DNA of 64,000 nt from Otis tarda (Eukaryota > Chordata > Aves > Otidiformes > Otididae). Each line of letters begins with the position of its first letter. Within the stretch, counting starts at the first letter, position 1. Position numbers and translations under genes: made by a program. The DNA is taken from contig CM048552.1 in NCBI GenBank assembly GCA_026413225.1, positions 189,258,053 to 189,322,052 on the forward strand, read 5' to 3'. The notes beneath the pieces were generated by a model. It was not told the DNA's origin, made no database searches, and was given only the letters and a program-made list of their open reading frames with translations. Positions 1-11,552 of this stretch are shown here, piece by piece.

Positions 1-1133
1 CAGCAAGAGGCAATCATATCTGTTATTTTTTTCAAAGAGTACCTCTTTCTAGTTTAAGTAAAACTGGGAAGATAAACTAATTTGATATGTACTAAAGAGC
101 TATTATCATCTAATGATACTTGTGTGAGCTTGTGGTGCTCATTTTTTTTTTTTTATGTGGGGAGCCATCTGATTTTTCACCCATAAGGTGAGTGAAATCA
201 GGCTCACTTTTAGCTGTATTTGAAGAATTAACTTATTGAATACCTCTTATTTTAACAAATATGCAGATTTTAAATACTGTATGCCTGGCCCCAAATCATC
301 CTACCCCTGTAAGATCTGTGAATGGTTTCTAGTATATCTCATCAATGTTTTTTTCCATAATCTCCTAAAACTGATCTTTTGATATTTCTCACACCTCAGG
401 CTGATACCAGTCCTGGCATTAAAGGTCAGTGTTACAAGAAGAACCTGTCATTCTCGACTAAGATCTGATATGATGTCAGCCCTAGAAGATGAAAGTTTCC
501 TCCCATTCAGTGTAGCCTAAGTGAATTTACAGAACATCCTTGCACTGTATATGAAACACTATGATTTAAATAAAAAAGAAAAATACTATGAAATTGCATC
601 CTGTCTTAAAATTGACAGAAAAAAACAAACCAAACCCAAAGGAGGTAATCAGTGTTACTGCATTAGAAGTTTATCACGTTCAGTGTCAGTATTTGTACTC
701 TCCTGGGACTTGATCTCTTAAGCTGCTAGTACATGATGCTGGTGGAATTTAATCTGTCATCTATTGTGTCTTCACCTCTGAAAATTGTTCTTTCTAGTTG
801 ATGTCCTGCCTTGCTGATTGTGAAGCCAGAACACATATAAGCAGACAACACGACAGCCTGCCTCCCATCACCCACTGACAGCTGTGTGCTGTTCTTTGCT
901 TTACTGCAGCTTGGATTATAGGGCAGTTTAAACCCGAGCACAAACAAGAAGTTTAGCTCTAATACAAATTAATCAACAGCCTCCTAGGGAACTTACACCA
1001 AATTGCGCTATTCAATTTATCTCCTGCATGCATGACTCCATGTTGAAGTCCAAATTGCTACTTTTGCTATTGTTAGCTTTTAAGACTGAAGCTGATCATA
1101 GTTCTAACAATGAAAAATGACTTTCAGTTTAGG
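1..1133 (+). other. TRPC4 intron 1, left part: unique AT-rich sequence
   Basis: No exon or recognisable repeat is seen. There is a T-tract near 142-154. The short open frames lack splice context or family similarity and are not called as genes. That this is intron follows from its position upstream of the first coding exon. Confidence 0.6.
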
Positions 1134-1138
1134 ACCCT

Positions 1139-2130
1139 TGTGCTGGGTTTGTATGGAAAGGTTTTAGTAGAGGTGGGCCTCAGGGGTGGCTTCTGTGACA
1201 TGCTGCTAGAAGTTTCCCCCATGTCCAACAGAGCCAATGACAGCAGGCTCCAAGACAGACCCACCACTGGACAAGGATGAGCCCATCAGCAATGGTGGTA
1301 GCACCATGGAATAACGTCGTTAAGAGGGGAAAAAAAGTGTTACTGAGCAACAGCAATTGTAGCTAGAGAGAAGAGTGAGAATATGTGAGAGAAACAACTC
1401 TGCAGACACCCAGGTCAGTGAAGAAAGAGGGGGAGGAGGTGCTCCAGGCACCGGAGCAGAGATTCCCCTGCATCCCTTGTTGCAGCCCATGGTGAAGAAG
1501 GTTGTCCCCCTGCAGCCCATGGAGGCCCACAGAGGAGCAGAGATCCAGCTGCAGCCTGGGGAGGACCCCACGCTGGGGCAGGTGGGTGCCTGAAGGAGGC
1601 TGTCGCCCTGTGGGAAGCCCATGCTGGAGCAGGCTCCTGGCAGGACCTGTGGCCCCGTGGAGACCACGCTGGAGCAGGTTTGCTGGCAGGGCTTGTGACC
1701 CCATGGGGGACTCACGCTGGAGCAGTTCATGGAGTTCATGGACCCCATCAGAGGGACCCCATGCTGGAGCAGGTAAAAGTGTGAGGAGTCCTCCCCGTGA
1801 GGAGGAAGGAGCGTCAGAGACAACGTGTGATGAACTGACCATAACCCTTATTCCCTGTCCCCCCATGCTGCTTGAGGGGAGGAGGTAGAGAATTTGGGAG
1901 TGAAGTTAAGCTCAGGAAGAGGGGAGGTTTTATTTCTCATCACCTGACTCTGATTGTATTGGCAATAAATTAAACTAATTTCCCTAAGTCAAGTCTGTTT
2001 TGCCCATGACAGTACCTGGTGAATCATCTCTCCCTGTTGTTATCTCTACCCATGGGCCTTTCGATATATTTTCTCTCTTCTGTCCAGCTGAGGAGGGCAC
2101 CTGGCATCCAGCCAGGGTCAACTCACCACA
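1139..2130 (+). mobile_element. Old solo LTR, diverged relative of the other five, sense orientation
   Basis: It starts TGTGCTGGGTTTG and ends CACCTGGCATCCAGCC...CTCACCACA. It is flanked by ACCCT (1134-1138) and ACCCC (2131-2135), a 5-bp duplication with one difference. The core (about 1400-1800) holds the same CCCATGGAGG and GGAGCAGG repeats as the younger LTRs, and an AATAAA poly(A) signal sits at 1964-1969. The last ~50 bp are unlike the ACTACGACA ends of the others, so this is a different subfamily. At 992 bp it is shorter than the others (1131-1160 bp). A tandem GTTCATGGA dimer lies near 1725-1742. No internal retroviral genes adjoin it. The long open frames across it in several phases are low-stop GC-rich sequence and not proteins. 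Confidence 0.8.
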
Positions 2131-2135
2131 ACCCC

Positions 2136-2706
2136 ATATCTACAACAACTGTAAAAGGAACAGTGCTAGAAGGCACACGTGGGCTGTGGAACTCCCATCA
2201 CCTGCATCTGAATTTGTCAGAACAGTCCCTGGAATCATGTTGGCTTAATCCAGTTAACATCTTCCTATGAAATTTCCAGGCACAATTTATGAGTTAGCAT
2301 AGACCCCAAATTATTCCCAGTAGACAGTTCTCATTCTCATTCTCTCATGGGACCAAGAGAGTTTAACAATATGGGCACAGCCAATCCAGTTGACCTCAGT
2401 GCTAGAGACATATTTAAGTTACTTGTCTAGACTTTTGGTTGTACACCAGTATCTGGACTGATGCTGGGTTCAAAAATCAAAGTTTTGTCTGCATTTCTTT
2501 TCTCCTTGTTCAAATGAAACAGTCTGTCTCAATGACTGAAAGTGAAGGAACTTCATGCTTCTTTTGGACTGGGGTTTATCAGAGCTAGAGTCTTGCTTTC
2601 AAAAATTCTCTTTGAACATCATTTTCACTGTGTATCAAGTAGGATTCTGTGTCAGATTAAAGCTGGTATGTCACAGATCTATTTTAGAAAGAAAATTTCA
2701 TGCTTT
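2136..2706. other. Intron 1 spacer between two LTRs
   Basis: Ordinary AT-rich sequence with no repeat or coding signal that I recognise. Confidence 0.5.
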
Positions 2707-2839
2707 CATGATGTTCTGGTTTTGTTAGTGAGGGGGGCCCTAAGGTGGTAGCTTCTGTAGGAAACTGCTAGAAGTCGCTCCCCTTTGTTCAGTGGACTCG
2801 GCCGGGCCTAGGGCGGACCCGCTGCTGGCCAAGGCCGAG

Positions 2840-2892
2840 CCAATTGGTAGCAGAACGTCCCGTGATAACGCCTCTGCGATAACGTATTTAAG
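2840..2892 (+). promoter_or_regulatory. Putative LTR promoter: CCAATTGG and TATA-like box
   Basis: CCAATTGG (a CCAAT box readable on both strands) is followed about 40 bp later by TATTTAAG. The same arrangement is kept in the LTRs at 21248 and 59874 and, inverted, at 28756, where the block around GCGATAACGTATTTAAG is almost unchanged. Conservation between copies suggests the core promoter of the ancestral virus. Present activity is unknown. Confidence 0.5.
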
Positions 2893-3195
2893 TAGGGGAA
2901 AACAGAAAAAAAAAAAAAGAAGAGAAGATGTGAAGCAGCTGAGCTGGGGGCAGAGAGGGGGAGGTGCGAGCCTCGTGGCCTTTGCAGACCTCACCCTCTG
3001 GCCTCCCGCCGGGCAGCCGACTGGGCCCAACTCAGCCCAGCCTGGCTGCAAGAAGTGGAGAGGAGATAAGAAGTGAACTAGATGTAAAAAGGATCCTGAG
3101 AGGCGTCTGCCAGCCTGTTGTAAGGAACGGCTGCAGACGCCAAGGTCAGTGAAGAAGGAGGGGGAGGAGTAATGCGGCTCCTGGCCAAGATTCCT

Positions 3196-3480
3196 CTGCA
3201 ACTCGTGGTGACGACCATGGTGGAGCGGGTTGTCCCCCTGCAGCCCATGGAGGTCCACGGAGGGGCAGAGATCCACCTGCAGCCTGTGGAGGACCCCACG
3301 CCGGAGCAGGTGGAGGCCTGAAGGAGGCTGTGGCCCATGGAGGGCCCACTGGGACAGCTGTTCTAGAGGGACTGCACCCCGTGGAAGAGATGAGCCACAC
3401 CGGAGCAGTTTCACGAAGGACTGTGGCCCGTGGGAGGGACCCCACGATGGAGCAGAGGAGGAATGCGAGGAGTTCTTCCC
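3196..3480 (+). repeat. Degenerate 39-51 nt tandem repeat inside the LTR
   Basis: Six imperfect units begin near 3196, 3238, 3277, 3328, 3372 and 3421. Each opens with a variant of CTGCAGCCCATGGAGG and several carry CGGAGCAG about 20-30 nt later. The same array is in every LTR copy of the window. The units are GC-rich and poor in stop codons, which explains the long shadow open frames on both strands. Confidence 0.6.
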
Positions 3481-4686
3481 CCGACGATGACACAGCGGCA
3501 TAAAACAACGCGTGATGAACTGACCGCGACCCCCATTCCCTTTTCCCTCCCCGTGCCGCTCGGGAGGGGAAGGTAGTATAGATAATATTAAGCCCGGGAA
3601 GAGGGAGGGGTGGGGGGAGGTTATCTTGTTCCCTGTCTCATTCTCCTGCTAATTTTAGAAATAAATGAGTAGTTTTCCCCAAGTCGAGTCTGTTTTGCCC
3701 GTGACGGTAACTTTAAGGATTTCTCCCTGTCCTTATCTCAAACCTTGAGCCGTTTTTCCTATATCATCTCCTCCTATTCTCTCGGAGGGTGGGGGGAGCG
3801 AGAGAGAGACTGCGTAGTCTGGTCCCCGTCGGGGCTGAACTACGACACATGAATATAACAAATGTCAGAAACTTCCCTTTGCTATGAAAAGTGTGTATAA
3901 AATAATTTCGTAAGATCACAGAGAAATTAGCATGTTATTCGTTTGTCGTTAAAGTTCTGATTTCCTGAGCAGGGTGTTTCCATAGTTATTTTTTTATGAA
4001 GTTTCATTGTATTTTTCACACAAATAGTCCAAAAAGCAAAGTCATGAGCACAATCAGAAGTGTACTTTTGATGACATCATAGAAGAAACTATACAGTATA
4101 ATAATGCTATAGTAAGACTAACTTAGTGATGAGTGATGGAAATAAAGTGTCTTTAGAAGGATAGGGTCAATGAGGATTTCAAAAGTTGTACCTGTGGATA
4201 CCATGAAGTACATCTGCATCCATCCTGCTGCCCATCTTCTGAAGGAGATGTGTTGTCATTGGGTGTCTTATCCTGTCTCTGAAAGGGTTACAATACATAA
4301 GCACAGTTACTGTGGCTGGCAATAGAAGTGTCTTGGCCCTTGGTGCCTGCTGATGGGTCACTCTGATACTCTGCTTCCTCCATTCCACCTGCCTACAATA
4401 GTGTTTTGGGCTAGGGGACAGTATGCAAGGGAACTAAAGTCAGAGTCAATCATCGGTAAAATTAATAATATGTTGAAAAATATCAGATTTTCAAATAATG
4501 ATAAAGTGTAAAAATTAAAGGCTTGCAAAGAAGTCCATATGTTGCCCATTACCCCCTGAAAAACAACATACAAAAATACAGGCCTGTATCATTTAAAATA
4601 GTTGTCTGTAGCAGATATAAATGAAATTGACTGTTAAGAAAGAAATCTTTTCTCAAGACAATAAATTTTCTGTCAAAGTATTGTGG

Positions 4687-4710
4687 TTTTTTTTTTATAT
4701 ATATATATTT
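4687..4710. repeat. T-tract followed by (AT)n microsatellite
   Basis: About ten T residues run into seven or so AT dinucleotides. Confidence 0.85.
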
Positions 4711-5710
4711 CTTGTGCTCAGGTGCTGATGATATTTCCCTGACATCTGCAGAGGGCAGGAAGCATTGTGTTTATAGTGTGTTTATAGTGTGCATGTGCTT
4801 TGGTGGGTACAGCTGCTGCAGGCCAATGATAGCTGACTATCTTAGTCAGTATCTTGTCTTCAAGTATAATAGCTATTTTTTCTTTTTGTTTGTTTTTTAA
4901 ACTTTTAAGGCTGGATTTCTGAGAGAGGGAGAGATTCTGGAAAATCTGATAACTTGGTAATTATTAGACCCTCCTGAGAAAAGATTTAACTAAGGTTACC
5001 CCTCTTTTCAAGTGACTGTTGTGAACTCTAAAGTACTGGCTATTCTACGTCTGTGGAAATGTTCTGATAAACAAAAATTTTCTGATAAATTAAATAACAC
5101 TGAACTGCTGAAAAACTGGCTATATTGCTAAACCTATTCACTATTTATAATTAACAGTGTATGTGAAAATATAAGATTTATGAACCTCAGTATGCTTTCT
5201 GACACTGGTTTACTTATTTTCACCTAAAATCCAACCCAAATTTAATTTGGAATAAAGGTGTCAAAGCGTGTCTTAGAGCTTTTTAGCAGAAAATGTAATT
5301 GCAACTTTTACTTCCAAACCCATTTTTAAAATATATGTGGAAAAGGATTCTAAACTTACTTGACTAAGTCTTGAGTTTGGAAAGGAAATTAGGAGTAACT
5401 GGGAGCCTGCAAACGAGGGAGAAAGGACTGAGCAATAGAGTAAGCGAGGTTTTACAGGTCACAAAGTCAACTGATGTGAGAGTAGCCATAAATCAAGCTG
5501 AGGATGCCCTTGAAAGGGAAATTAAAACCAAATTAGTTTTTAACCATGTTAATGGAAGGGTATGACTTTTCTCATCCTAATGTAGCTGTCTTAAACAAGC
5601 CAGACAAATTACACTGAAGAAATGCCTTTCCCTCAGCTGTAAACACTGAGATCAGGAATCAGTTGCTAAAGCAGAATCTGGGTGTTTGGGCCATTTGAGA
5701 TGCCCTGGAC

Positions 5711-5744
5711 ATCGGCCCAGGGCTTGCATTGGCCCAGGGCTGAC
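5711..5744. repeat. 17-bp tandem duplication (two units)
   Basis: ATCGGCCCAGGGCTTGC is followed directly by ATTGGCCCAGGGCTGAC, a head-to-tail dimer with three mismatches. It is GC-rich in an AT-rich setting. Confidence 0.7.
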
Positions 5745-6299
5745 AGGTATGACATGGGACCTGCCAAGGAAACCTGTGCCCTTCTGTAGAAACAGTGGAA
5801 AGTGGATGAGATACCCTAGCAAATGTGAAAATATGATGATAAATGTCAATATTTAAATAAATCAACTGTGCTTCTAGAATTAAGTGAGATGAATCTTCTA
5901 TAGGAGGTTGGCTCTGTGCCTCGTTTGGACACATCTCATACCATCAGAGCAGTAAAGTATTGTACCAAGTTTCCTGTCATTGCAAATGACTTGGCTCTAC
6001 GGGTTGATAGATCCTTTATATTTCATGTGTTATAATTACTTAGCTTATTGCTAAAAAAATTACCACTGTCAAGCTGCAATGTCTTCCAGATTTAGTGTTG
6101 TATTTTCAAAAACTTTTCTTAAGTTTTTAAAGTGTATATTAAAGTATGTAGTACACAACATGGTCAGACTAATGGCATGAAAGTAATGTATATAACATTA
6201 TTCCATATTTTTTGTTACTCTTTGTTCTGACATTCCTACAGCTATCTTGGTGACGAATAGCGTATTTGCAAATACTGATAAAGAAAATAATAAAGACAA

Positions 6300-7020
6300 C
6301 ACAGAATCATGGAATGGTTTGGATTAGGACACTGAAAGATTATCAAGTCCAACCCCCTCCACCCCCCATAGAAAGGGACATCTTTCACTAGACCGGGTTT
6401 GCACAAAGCCCCATCCAACCTCACCTTGAACACTTCTAGGCATGGGGCATCCACACCTTTTTTGGGCAACCTATTACAGTGTCTCACCACGTTCATTGTT
6501 AAAAATGCCTTCCAACCTAATTTATCCAACCTAAACCTACCCTCTTCCAGTTTAAAACTGTTGCCCCTTGTCCTGTCACTACAGGCCTTGGTTAAAAGTG
6601 TCTGTTCATCTTTCTCATGCACCCTCTTAATATAATGAGAGGCCACCATAAGGTCTGCCCAGAGCCTTCTTTTCTCCAGGCTGAATAATCTCAACTCTCT
6701 CAGCCTGTCTTCATAGGAGAGGTGCTCCAGCCCTCTTATCATCTTCGTGGCCCTCCTGTGGACTTGCTTTGACAGGTCCATGTCTTTCTTGTGCTAGGGA
6801 CCTCAGAGCTGGACACACAGTACTCCAGGTGGGGTCTCATGAGAGTGGAGCAGAGGGGCAGAATCACCTCCCTCGACCTGCTGGCCATCCTTCTTTTGAT
6901 GAGCCCAGGATCCAGTTGGCTTTCTGAGCTGCATGTGCACATTGCCGGCTCATAACAATCTTTTCATCCACCAGCATCCCCAGGTCCTTCTCCACAGTCC
7001 TGCTCTCAATCCATTCACCA
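6300..7020 (-). mobile_element. CR1 LINE 3' fragment (antisense to TRPC4)
   Basis: Read on the minus strand it is the 3' part of CR1: the end of the ORF2 polyprotein and a short 3' UTR ending in octamers seen here as CACAGAATCATGGAAT. Recognisable peptide pieces are [20 protein letters not shown] and FSLEKRRL. The 5' end is truncated near 7020, in the region upstream of the conserved SPEKDLGVL-type segment. Several frame breaks show that it is dead. It lies 4.1 kb before exon 2. Confidence 0.92.
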
Positions 7021-10000
7021 TTCAACTATCTGACTCTTTTTTTTTTATGCTGGTTTGTTTTTGCTAGTTGTGGGAAAGTTAGGCTAAGTGTTGCATTTAT
7101 TTTTAACTCTATTTGGAAAACCATGCACATTCAAAACAGATATATTTTCAGCTGTGACATAATTATGTAATAAAGATTATTCTGAAATGAATACCTCTTC
7201 CTTTCGCACACAGTGAGGCTTTTTTCCTTGCATAAATCTTAGTCCCAAAACATTTCACAGCTGGGTTTACAGTTAGTCACTACAGTTTCAAAATATTGTA
7301 TGCATGTTGAGGCTTAGTTGTTCAGGTATTCCAGAGACATAGTATTTTATATAATCTCTTCATACAAAGTGTCTTAAAGAGTAAGTTTCATCTTTGCACA
7401 GCTTGGTATTTTTAAGTTTTAGCTCTTTTGTTCTAGGTGCTGTAACTAAATCCCTTATCTGGATTAAAAGAGCATGGATTAGTAGATCAGAATACTGATC
7501 AATGTACTATTACTTCTTAAAGCATGAGTAATTTTCAGTGCTGTCAGTTGGGTCAGAGGAGTCATCAAACATCTTGCAAAGCCAGTTGTAATAGTTTGTT
7601 TTTCCGTTCAAAAGGAAAAACCCACCTACAGATGATGTAGAAAGACGATATTGTGATATTTCTTCAAAACGATCCAAATAATTTCTTTTGCTTTACCAAG
7701 TCCATTATATGTTCTTCCTCAAGTTAGAGTGAGTTCCTTCAAATATTAAATAAGTTTCTTTAGTTATGGCACATCTTAAGTATACCCAGTCAGGATTATG
7801 GGGATGAGGCAAGAACAGAACAATATTGAAAATCAGTCCTTCTCTTTGTCTTCACTGTCTTTCCCAGTCCCTAATTCCCCTCACCAAGTTCAATAAACAG
7901 ACAAAAAGAGTTCCTCCAGGATATGAATTTGAGCCCCCTGAGGCTGAATATTTGGATCGCTTAGGTGTCATATGGTTTTTTGGCTTCAGGTTATAATGGG
8001 TTTCTGATGGGTGATTATGTTCCTGTTTTCAAGGCAAGTTATTTTGTCTTTTTCTCCTCTCTGAAGAATTTTTATTATGTGTTAGGGATATGTACTCTGT
8101 GGAAACTATAACTTTTACTAAGTTTTACACCATAAATTGTTTCTTTTCTTTCATTCCCCTTGCAGTGGTCTAGTGTACTGGACCTGTTGTTTCTTTAGAC
8201 TCTTGTTCCTGCAGAGGAACTCAAAGCAAATGGAGACTTCCTTACTGCTGCTGGCTACTCCCAGCTCTTACAGCTCTCCTGGTGTATCCATGTAAATCTG
8301 TCATATCCGTGCATTTACATGTGACAGTACAGTATCAGTTGTCACACAACACTAACTACCTCTAGACAAAATTAAAATAAATGTTGTATTTTTGTAAACA
8401 CCCATGAACCATTATCTTTGATGTATATAACACCTTCCAGGAGTGTACTGTACCAGCAATCTTTCTAATTGCATGTAAACATATATTTTTAGTTATGAAA
8501 AAAAATATATATGGCTGATTATTTTCAGGAAGTGCTACAAGTGAGAGAGAAAGACTAGCAGAGGGCAGCTGTTTAGAAGAACAATGTATGTTTAATGTAT
8601 CTCTTCTGAAAGAGACAACCTAAGCTTAGATTTAATTTTCCCCATTCAAGAATCGTGAAGAGGTAAACAGAAGAGGTTCCAGCAAGTGTTTTCCTTAGGG
8701 CTTACAATGAAGCAATAATAGACCTTCCTCAGACTTATAATAAAAACAAAGAAACAAAAATAAAAACCCCAAATTATCCTAATGAAATAATAATAGATCC
8801 CAACTATAAATCACTGTACTCTTCTACCGTAAGCATCTCTATGATGACCAGTTTCGTTGATGCACATTGACTGCTTGTTTAATTCTCAAAAAAATGGGGA
8901 GGCAATGAACCATTTATTCATTTCTGTGCTTTCAAGAGAGAGAAGCTTTTAGCAATAACCTCCTAGTTGCAGTCACTCAGTTTTCTCCTGGGGTCTTGAG
9001 GAACTCTTTGTAGATATTAAGAAACTGAATAATGTTTGTGCATTGTTGTGGGTTAACCCAACATCTTCCTGACAGATATGAAGTAGACCCCTTGTGAGAT
9101 CTAAGTCATTCTGAAGTGGCAGCTGGAGTCGGGCAGGACGCCCTTCGGCATTCAGCACCAGATGAAAATTTGTGAGCAGTGGAATTGAGCCCTAATTCTC
9201 TGTGGCTGTGATGGGATTATAGAAACCTACCTTCCTTGTAGATGCCCACTTGTGAACTTCAACATTTAAGTCCATTAATTTGGAGCTGAACATACACGAC
9301 ACTTTTTTCCTCTTGAATTTAACTTGTAGTTTTGAAACACAAGAATGAAAGGCCAACTGGTAAAATCCAGTGCATTAACAGTAAGAATGTGATGTTTCAA
9401 TTCCAGGGGTACAAAACTGTGCAGTGGATATGTACTTTATTGAGATTAACAGAACATAATCCACAGACTGTGCAACCTCTAGTAGTCCAGAGTGCAAACT
9501 GATACCATCTTGGAGTGAGAATTGGGAGACATCTTGCAAAAGACTGAAATTGCTCGGCTCCTGTATATGGATCTAGAGGGGAATTCTTTCTCAGGTATCT
9601 CCTTTGCTGTCTCCTGCCTACCTCCAGCCCTGTTGATCTGCTCTGGAAACAAAGGATACAAGTTAGTAACAGCCTTTGTACTTACCTGTGGTCACAGTTC
9701 ATAAGGAGACTGGAACAGATTAATTACTATGTTCCTCACAGTGTTTACCTAAATTTTTAATTAATCAGAATGTCACAATAATAAAAATACATATTGTCTT
9801 TTCAAAATTAGGAACTCAACAGAGGGGTTTCTTTCATGCCTGAAGAAAGTGGAGGAAAAGGCAGTGAGGTGCTGCAACTGGCATTGTCAGCTGAGAAAAT
9901 GACAAGAAACTACAATTCTTTGACTAATAAGCAGTTCAACCTCCAATTGAACTGCAGAAGGAGATATTTTTTGTGTACCCTGTCATTTTAAGTCAAATTT

Positions 10001-11147
10001 ATCTCTTCCCTCTTTTCCCCTTTTTTTTTTTCAAGTAGTAGATATAGCCAGGAGAACATTGTCCTGTTAGAAGGAACTATTTTTGCAAAGTCCTTGCTCA
10101 AAGTATACAGAGTAAAAGCAGAGGCATTAAATGCTTTATTATATGTAAGAATTCAGAGTTGGTTTATAGTTACAGTGTTTCAATATTCATTGGAGTTTAG
10201 AACTGAGTAGTTCAGAATCAAAACCATGATTATTATCTACAGTTCTTGGAACTTTATATCATATGAATTTTGCTTTTCCTTTTAGGCTCTGAATTCTAAT
10301 TTATATGTTAGTAAGTGGTTGGAAAAGCATTTTGGATTAATGTTTTTCTAATAGCATATGAGATTGAATCAAAATCTTAGTAGGGAAGCTCGCCACTGAA
10401 CTGTGCAATCTGTGCCTGCCACAGATAAGTCAGGGTATTTTGGCAGCACTAGGAAGATGGAAATACTAATTACTATTCCAACTCTGGCATGTTCTTTCTG
10501 CCTAAGCTAAAGAAACAGATAAGAAAGGCTGTATTAATTGTCCATACATAAGCATCAAGTGACACCTGGGTTGTGTAGGATATCAGAGACGTTAGTATGG
10601 AGGTACCAAAAGTGCACAGGCCTTGTGAAAGACCCATGCCATGCTAGCGTGCAGATGGGATAACTCGTGCATCTCAAAGAGGACTAGGTACCTTAGATGG
10701 GCAACTAAACCATATCCACGCCCACATTCAAGCTTAGAAAGTCTAAGTGCCCTGTCGTCTACTGAGCAGCAGCAACTGTGTAGGAGCACACTCTTAAAAC
10801 TGTGGCAAATATGAGGTAGTGGAACTTAATGAAGAAATTAAGGATGAAGCAGAGCTACAGGTTTAGCGCAAACGACATTGTATTACCTCATGCTTGCCAC
10901 AGGAACACATACAAGGGAATGGTATGCTGACAGATATGCTTTGACTTAGTAAGTTGCAACAAGTTGGTTATATATTTTGATTTCCACATTTTGCTGGTGA
11001 TCTTACAAGTTCTATCAATAGAGACTGTACTTGTTTCAACATTACTTTTTAGTATGAGTTTTAAATACCTATATATTGCAAGTATTAATTTCGTGCACTG
11101 TACGCCCAAAATACATTATTGATTTGATCTTTCTTTTCATATTGCAG
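7021..11147. other. Intron 1, right part: unique sequence up to the exon 2 acceptor
   Basis: Four kilobases of mostly AT-rich sequence with no recognised mobile element and no supported exon. The short open frames here (60-73 codons) look random. A 10-bp palindrome GGGTTAACCC near 9050 has no partner signals. Confidence 0.55.
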
Positions 11148-11174
11148 AGACAAAGTATTAGAATGGCATAAAAT
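11148..11174 (+). other. TRPC4: TRPC4 5' UTR part of exon 2, with acceptor site
   Basis: The acceptor is a pyrimidine-rich stretch ending TTTTCATATTGCAG at 11147, so 27 nt of 5' UTR precede the ATG at 11175. The rest of the 5' UTR and the promoter must lie in upstream exon(s), which I could not find in the window. Within these 27 nt is a separate ATG with its own stop (see the uORF entry). Confidence 0.85.
11163..11171 (+). promoter_or_regulatory. Two-codon upstream ORF (Met-Ala-stop) before the TRPC4 start
   Basis: ATG GCA TAA is read in the same frame as TRPC4, ending three bases before the real start codon. A minimal uORF this close to the main ATG could lower translation or require leaky scanning. 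The sequence shows only the codons. Any effect on translation is inference. Confidence 0.6.
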
Positions 11175-11552
11175 ATGGCCCAGTTCTACTACAAAAGAAG
11201 TGTCAATGCTCCCTACAGAGATCGTATCCCTCTTCGTATTGTACGGGCAGAATCTGAACTGTCTCATTCAGAGAAAGCCTATCTGAATGCTGTGGAGAAA
11301 GGAGATTATGCCAGTGTGAAGAAAGCTCTGGAGGAAGCAGAAATATATTTCAAGATCAATATTAATTGCATTGATCCCCTGGGAAGAACTGCACTCCTCA
11401 TTGCCATTGAAAATGAGAACCTTGAGCTCATTGAGCTGCTCTTAAGTTTTAATGTATATGTGGGAGATGCTCTGTTGCATGCCATACGGAAGGAGGTAGT
11501 TGGTGCTGTGGAGCTGCTGTTAAACCACAAGAAGCCCAGTGGAGAGAAACAG
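11175..11552 (+). CDS. TRPC4: TRPC4 first coding exon (residues 1-126, start codon to donor site)
   Basis: Encodes the first 126 residues of the short transient receptor potential channel 4, a plasma-membrane, receptor-operated, Ca2+-permeable non-selective cation channel. The protein starts [20 protein letters not shown] and continues through ankyrin-type helices ([20 protein letters not shown] at about 69-88, and the repeat after [17 protein letters not shown]). It matches TRPC4 rather than its paralogue TRPC5, whose N-terminus, as I recall it, begins MAQLYYKK. The start is the ATG at 11175. An in-frame TAA at 11169-11171 closes the frame just upstream. The exon ends ...GEKQ at a CAG|GTATGT donor, phase 0, so the frame runs directly into the exon at 40391. 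If the donor were ignored, the frame would stop nine codons into the intron. Compared with the mammalian protein as I remember it, only about three residues differ (for example Ser9 and His31), so it is under strong constraint. Confidence 0.97.

Larger units (their letters stand above)
2712..3847 (+). mobile_element. Solo LTR, young family, sense orientation, TSD CATGA
   Basis: A complete 1136-bp LTR begins TGTTCTGGTTTTGTTAGTG and ends GGGCTGAACTACGACA. It is flanked by a perfect 5-bp duplication CATGA (2707-2711 and 3848-3852). A 5-bp duplication fits an ERVL-type (class III) insertion, but the class is inference. Internal signals are a CCAATTGG element at 2840-2847, a TATA-like TATTTAAG at 2885-2892, a degenerate tandem repeat at about 3196-3480 and an AATAAA at 3660-3665. 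No gag, pol or env lies next to it and its duplication is unique, so it is a solo LTR left by LTR-LTR recombination. It lies 7.3 kb upstream of the TRPC4 start exon in the same orientation. Confidence 0.92.
3853..6299. other. Intron 1 spacer with small simple repeats
   Basis: Mostly unique AT-rich sequence. It contains a T-tract plus (AT)n run and a small 17-bp tandem dimer, listed separately. No exon is seen. Confidence 0.5.

Noticed and set aside
1320-1888. Overlapping 128-167 codon frames on both strands
   Set aside because: Same low-stop LTR core in the old LTR. No protein family features.
2740-3508. Long open frames (up to 253 codons) on the minus strand across the LTR, with similar ones at 21276-22088, 28901-29820 and 59874-60705
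   Set aside because: They run through the GC-rich tandem core of each LTR in several frames and both strands. They are not consistent between copies and match no gag, pol or env pattern.
9048-9065. GTTGTGGGTTAACCCAAC-like palindrome resembling the start of some bird LTRs
   Set aside because: The match does not extend beyond the palindrome and there is no LTR body or target duplication.
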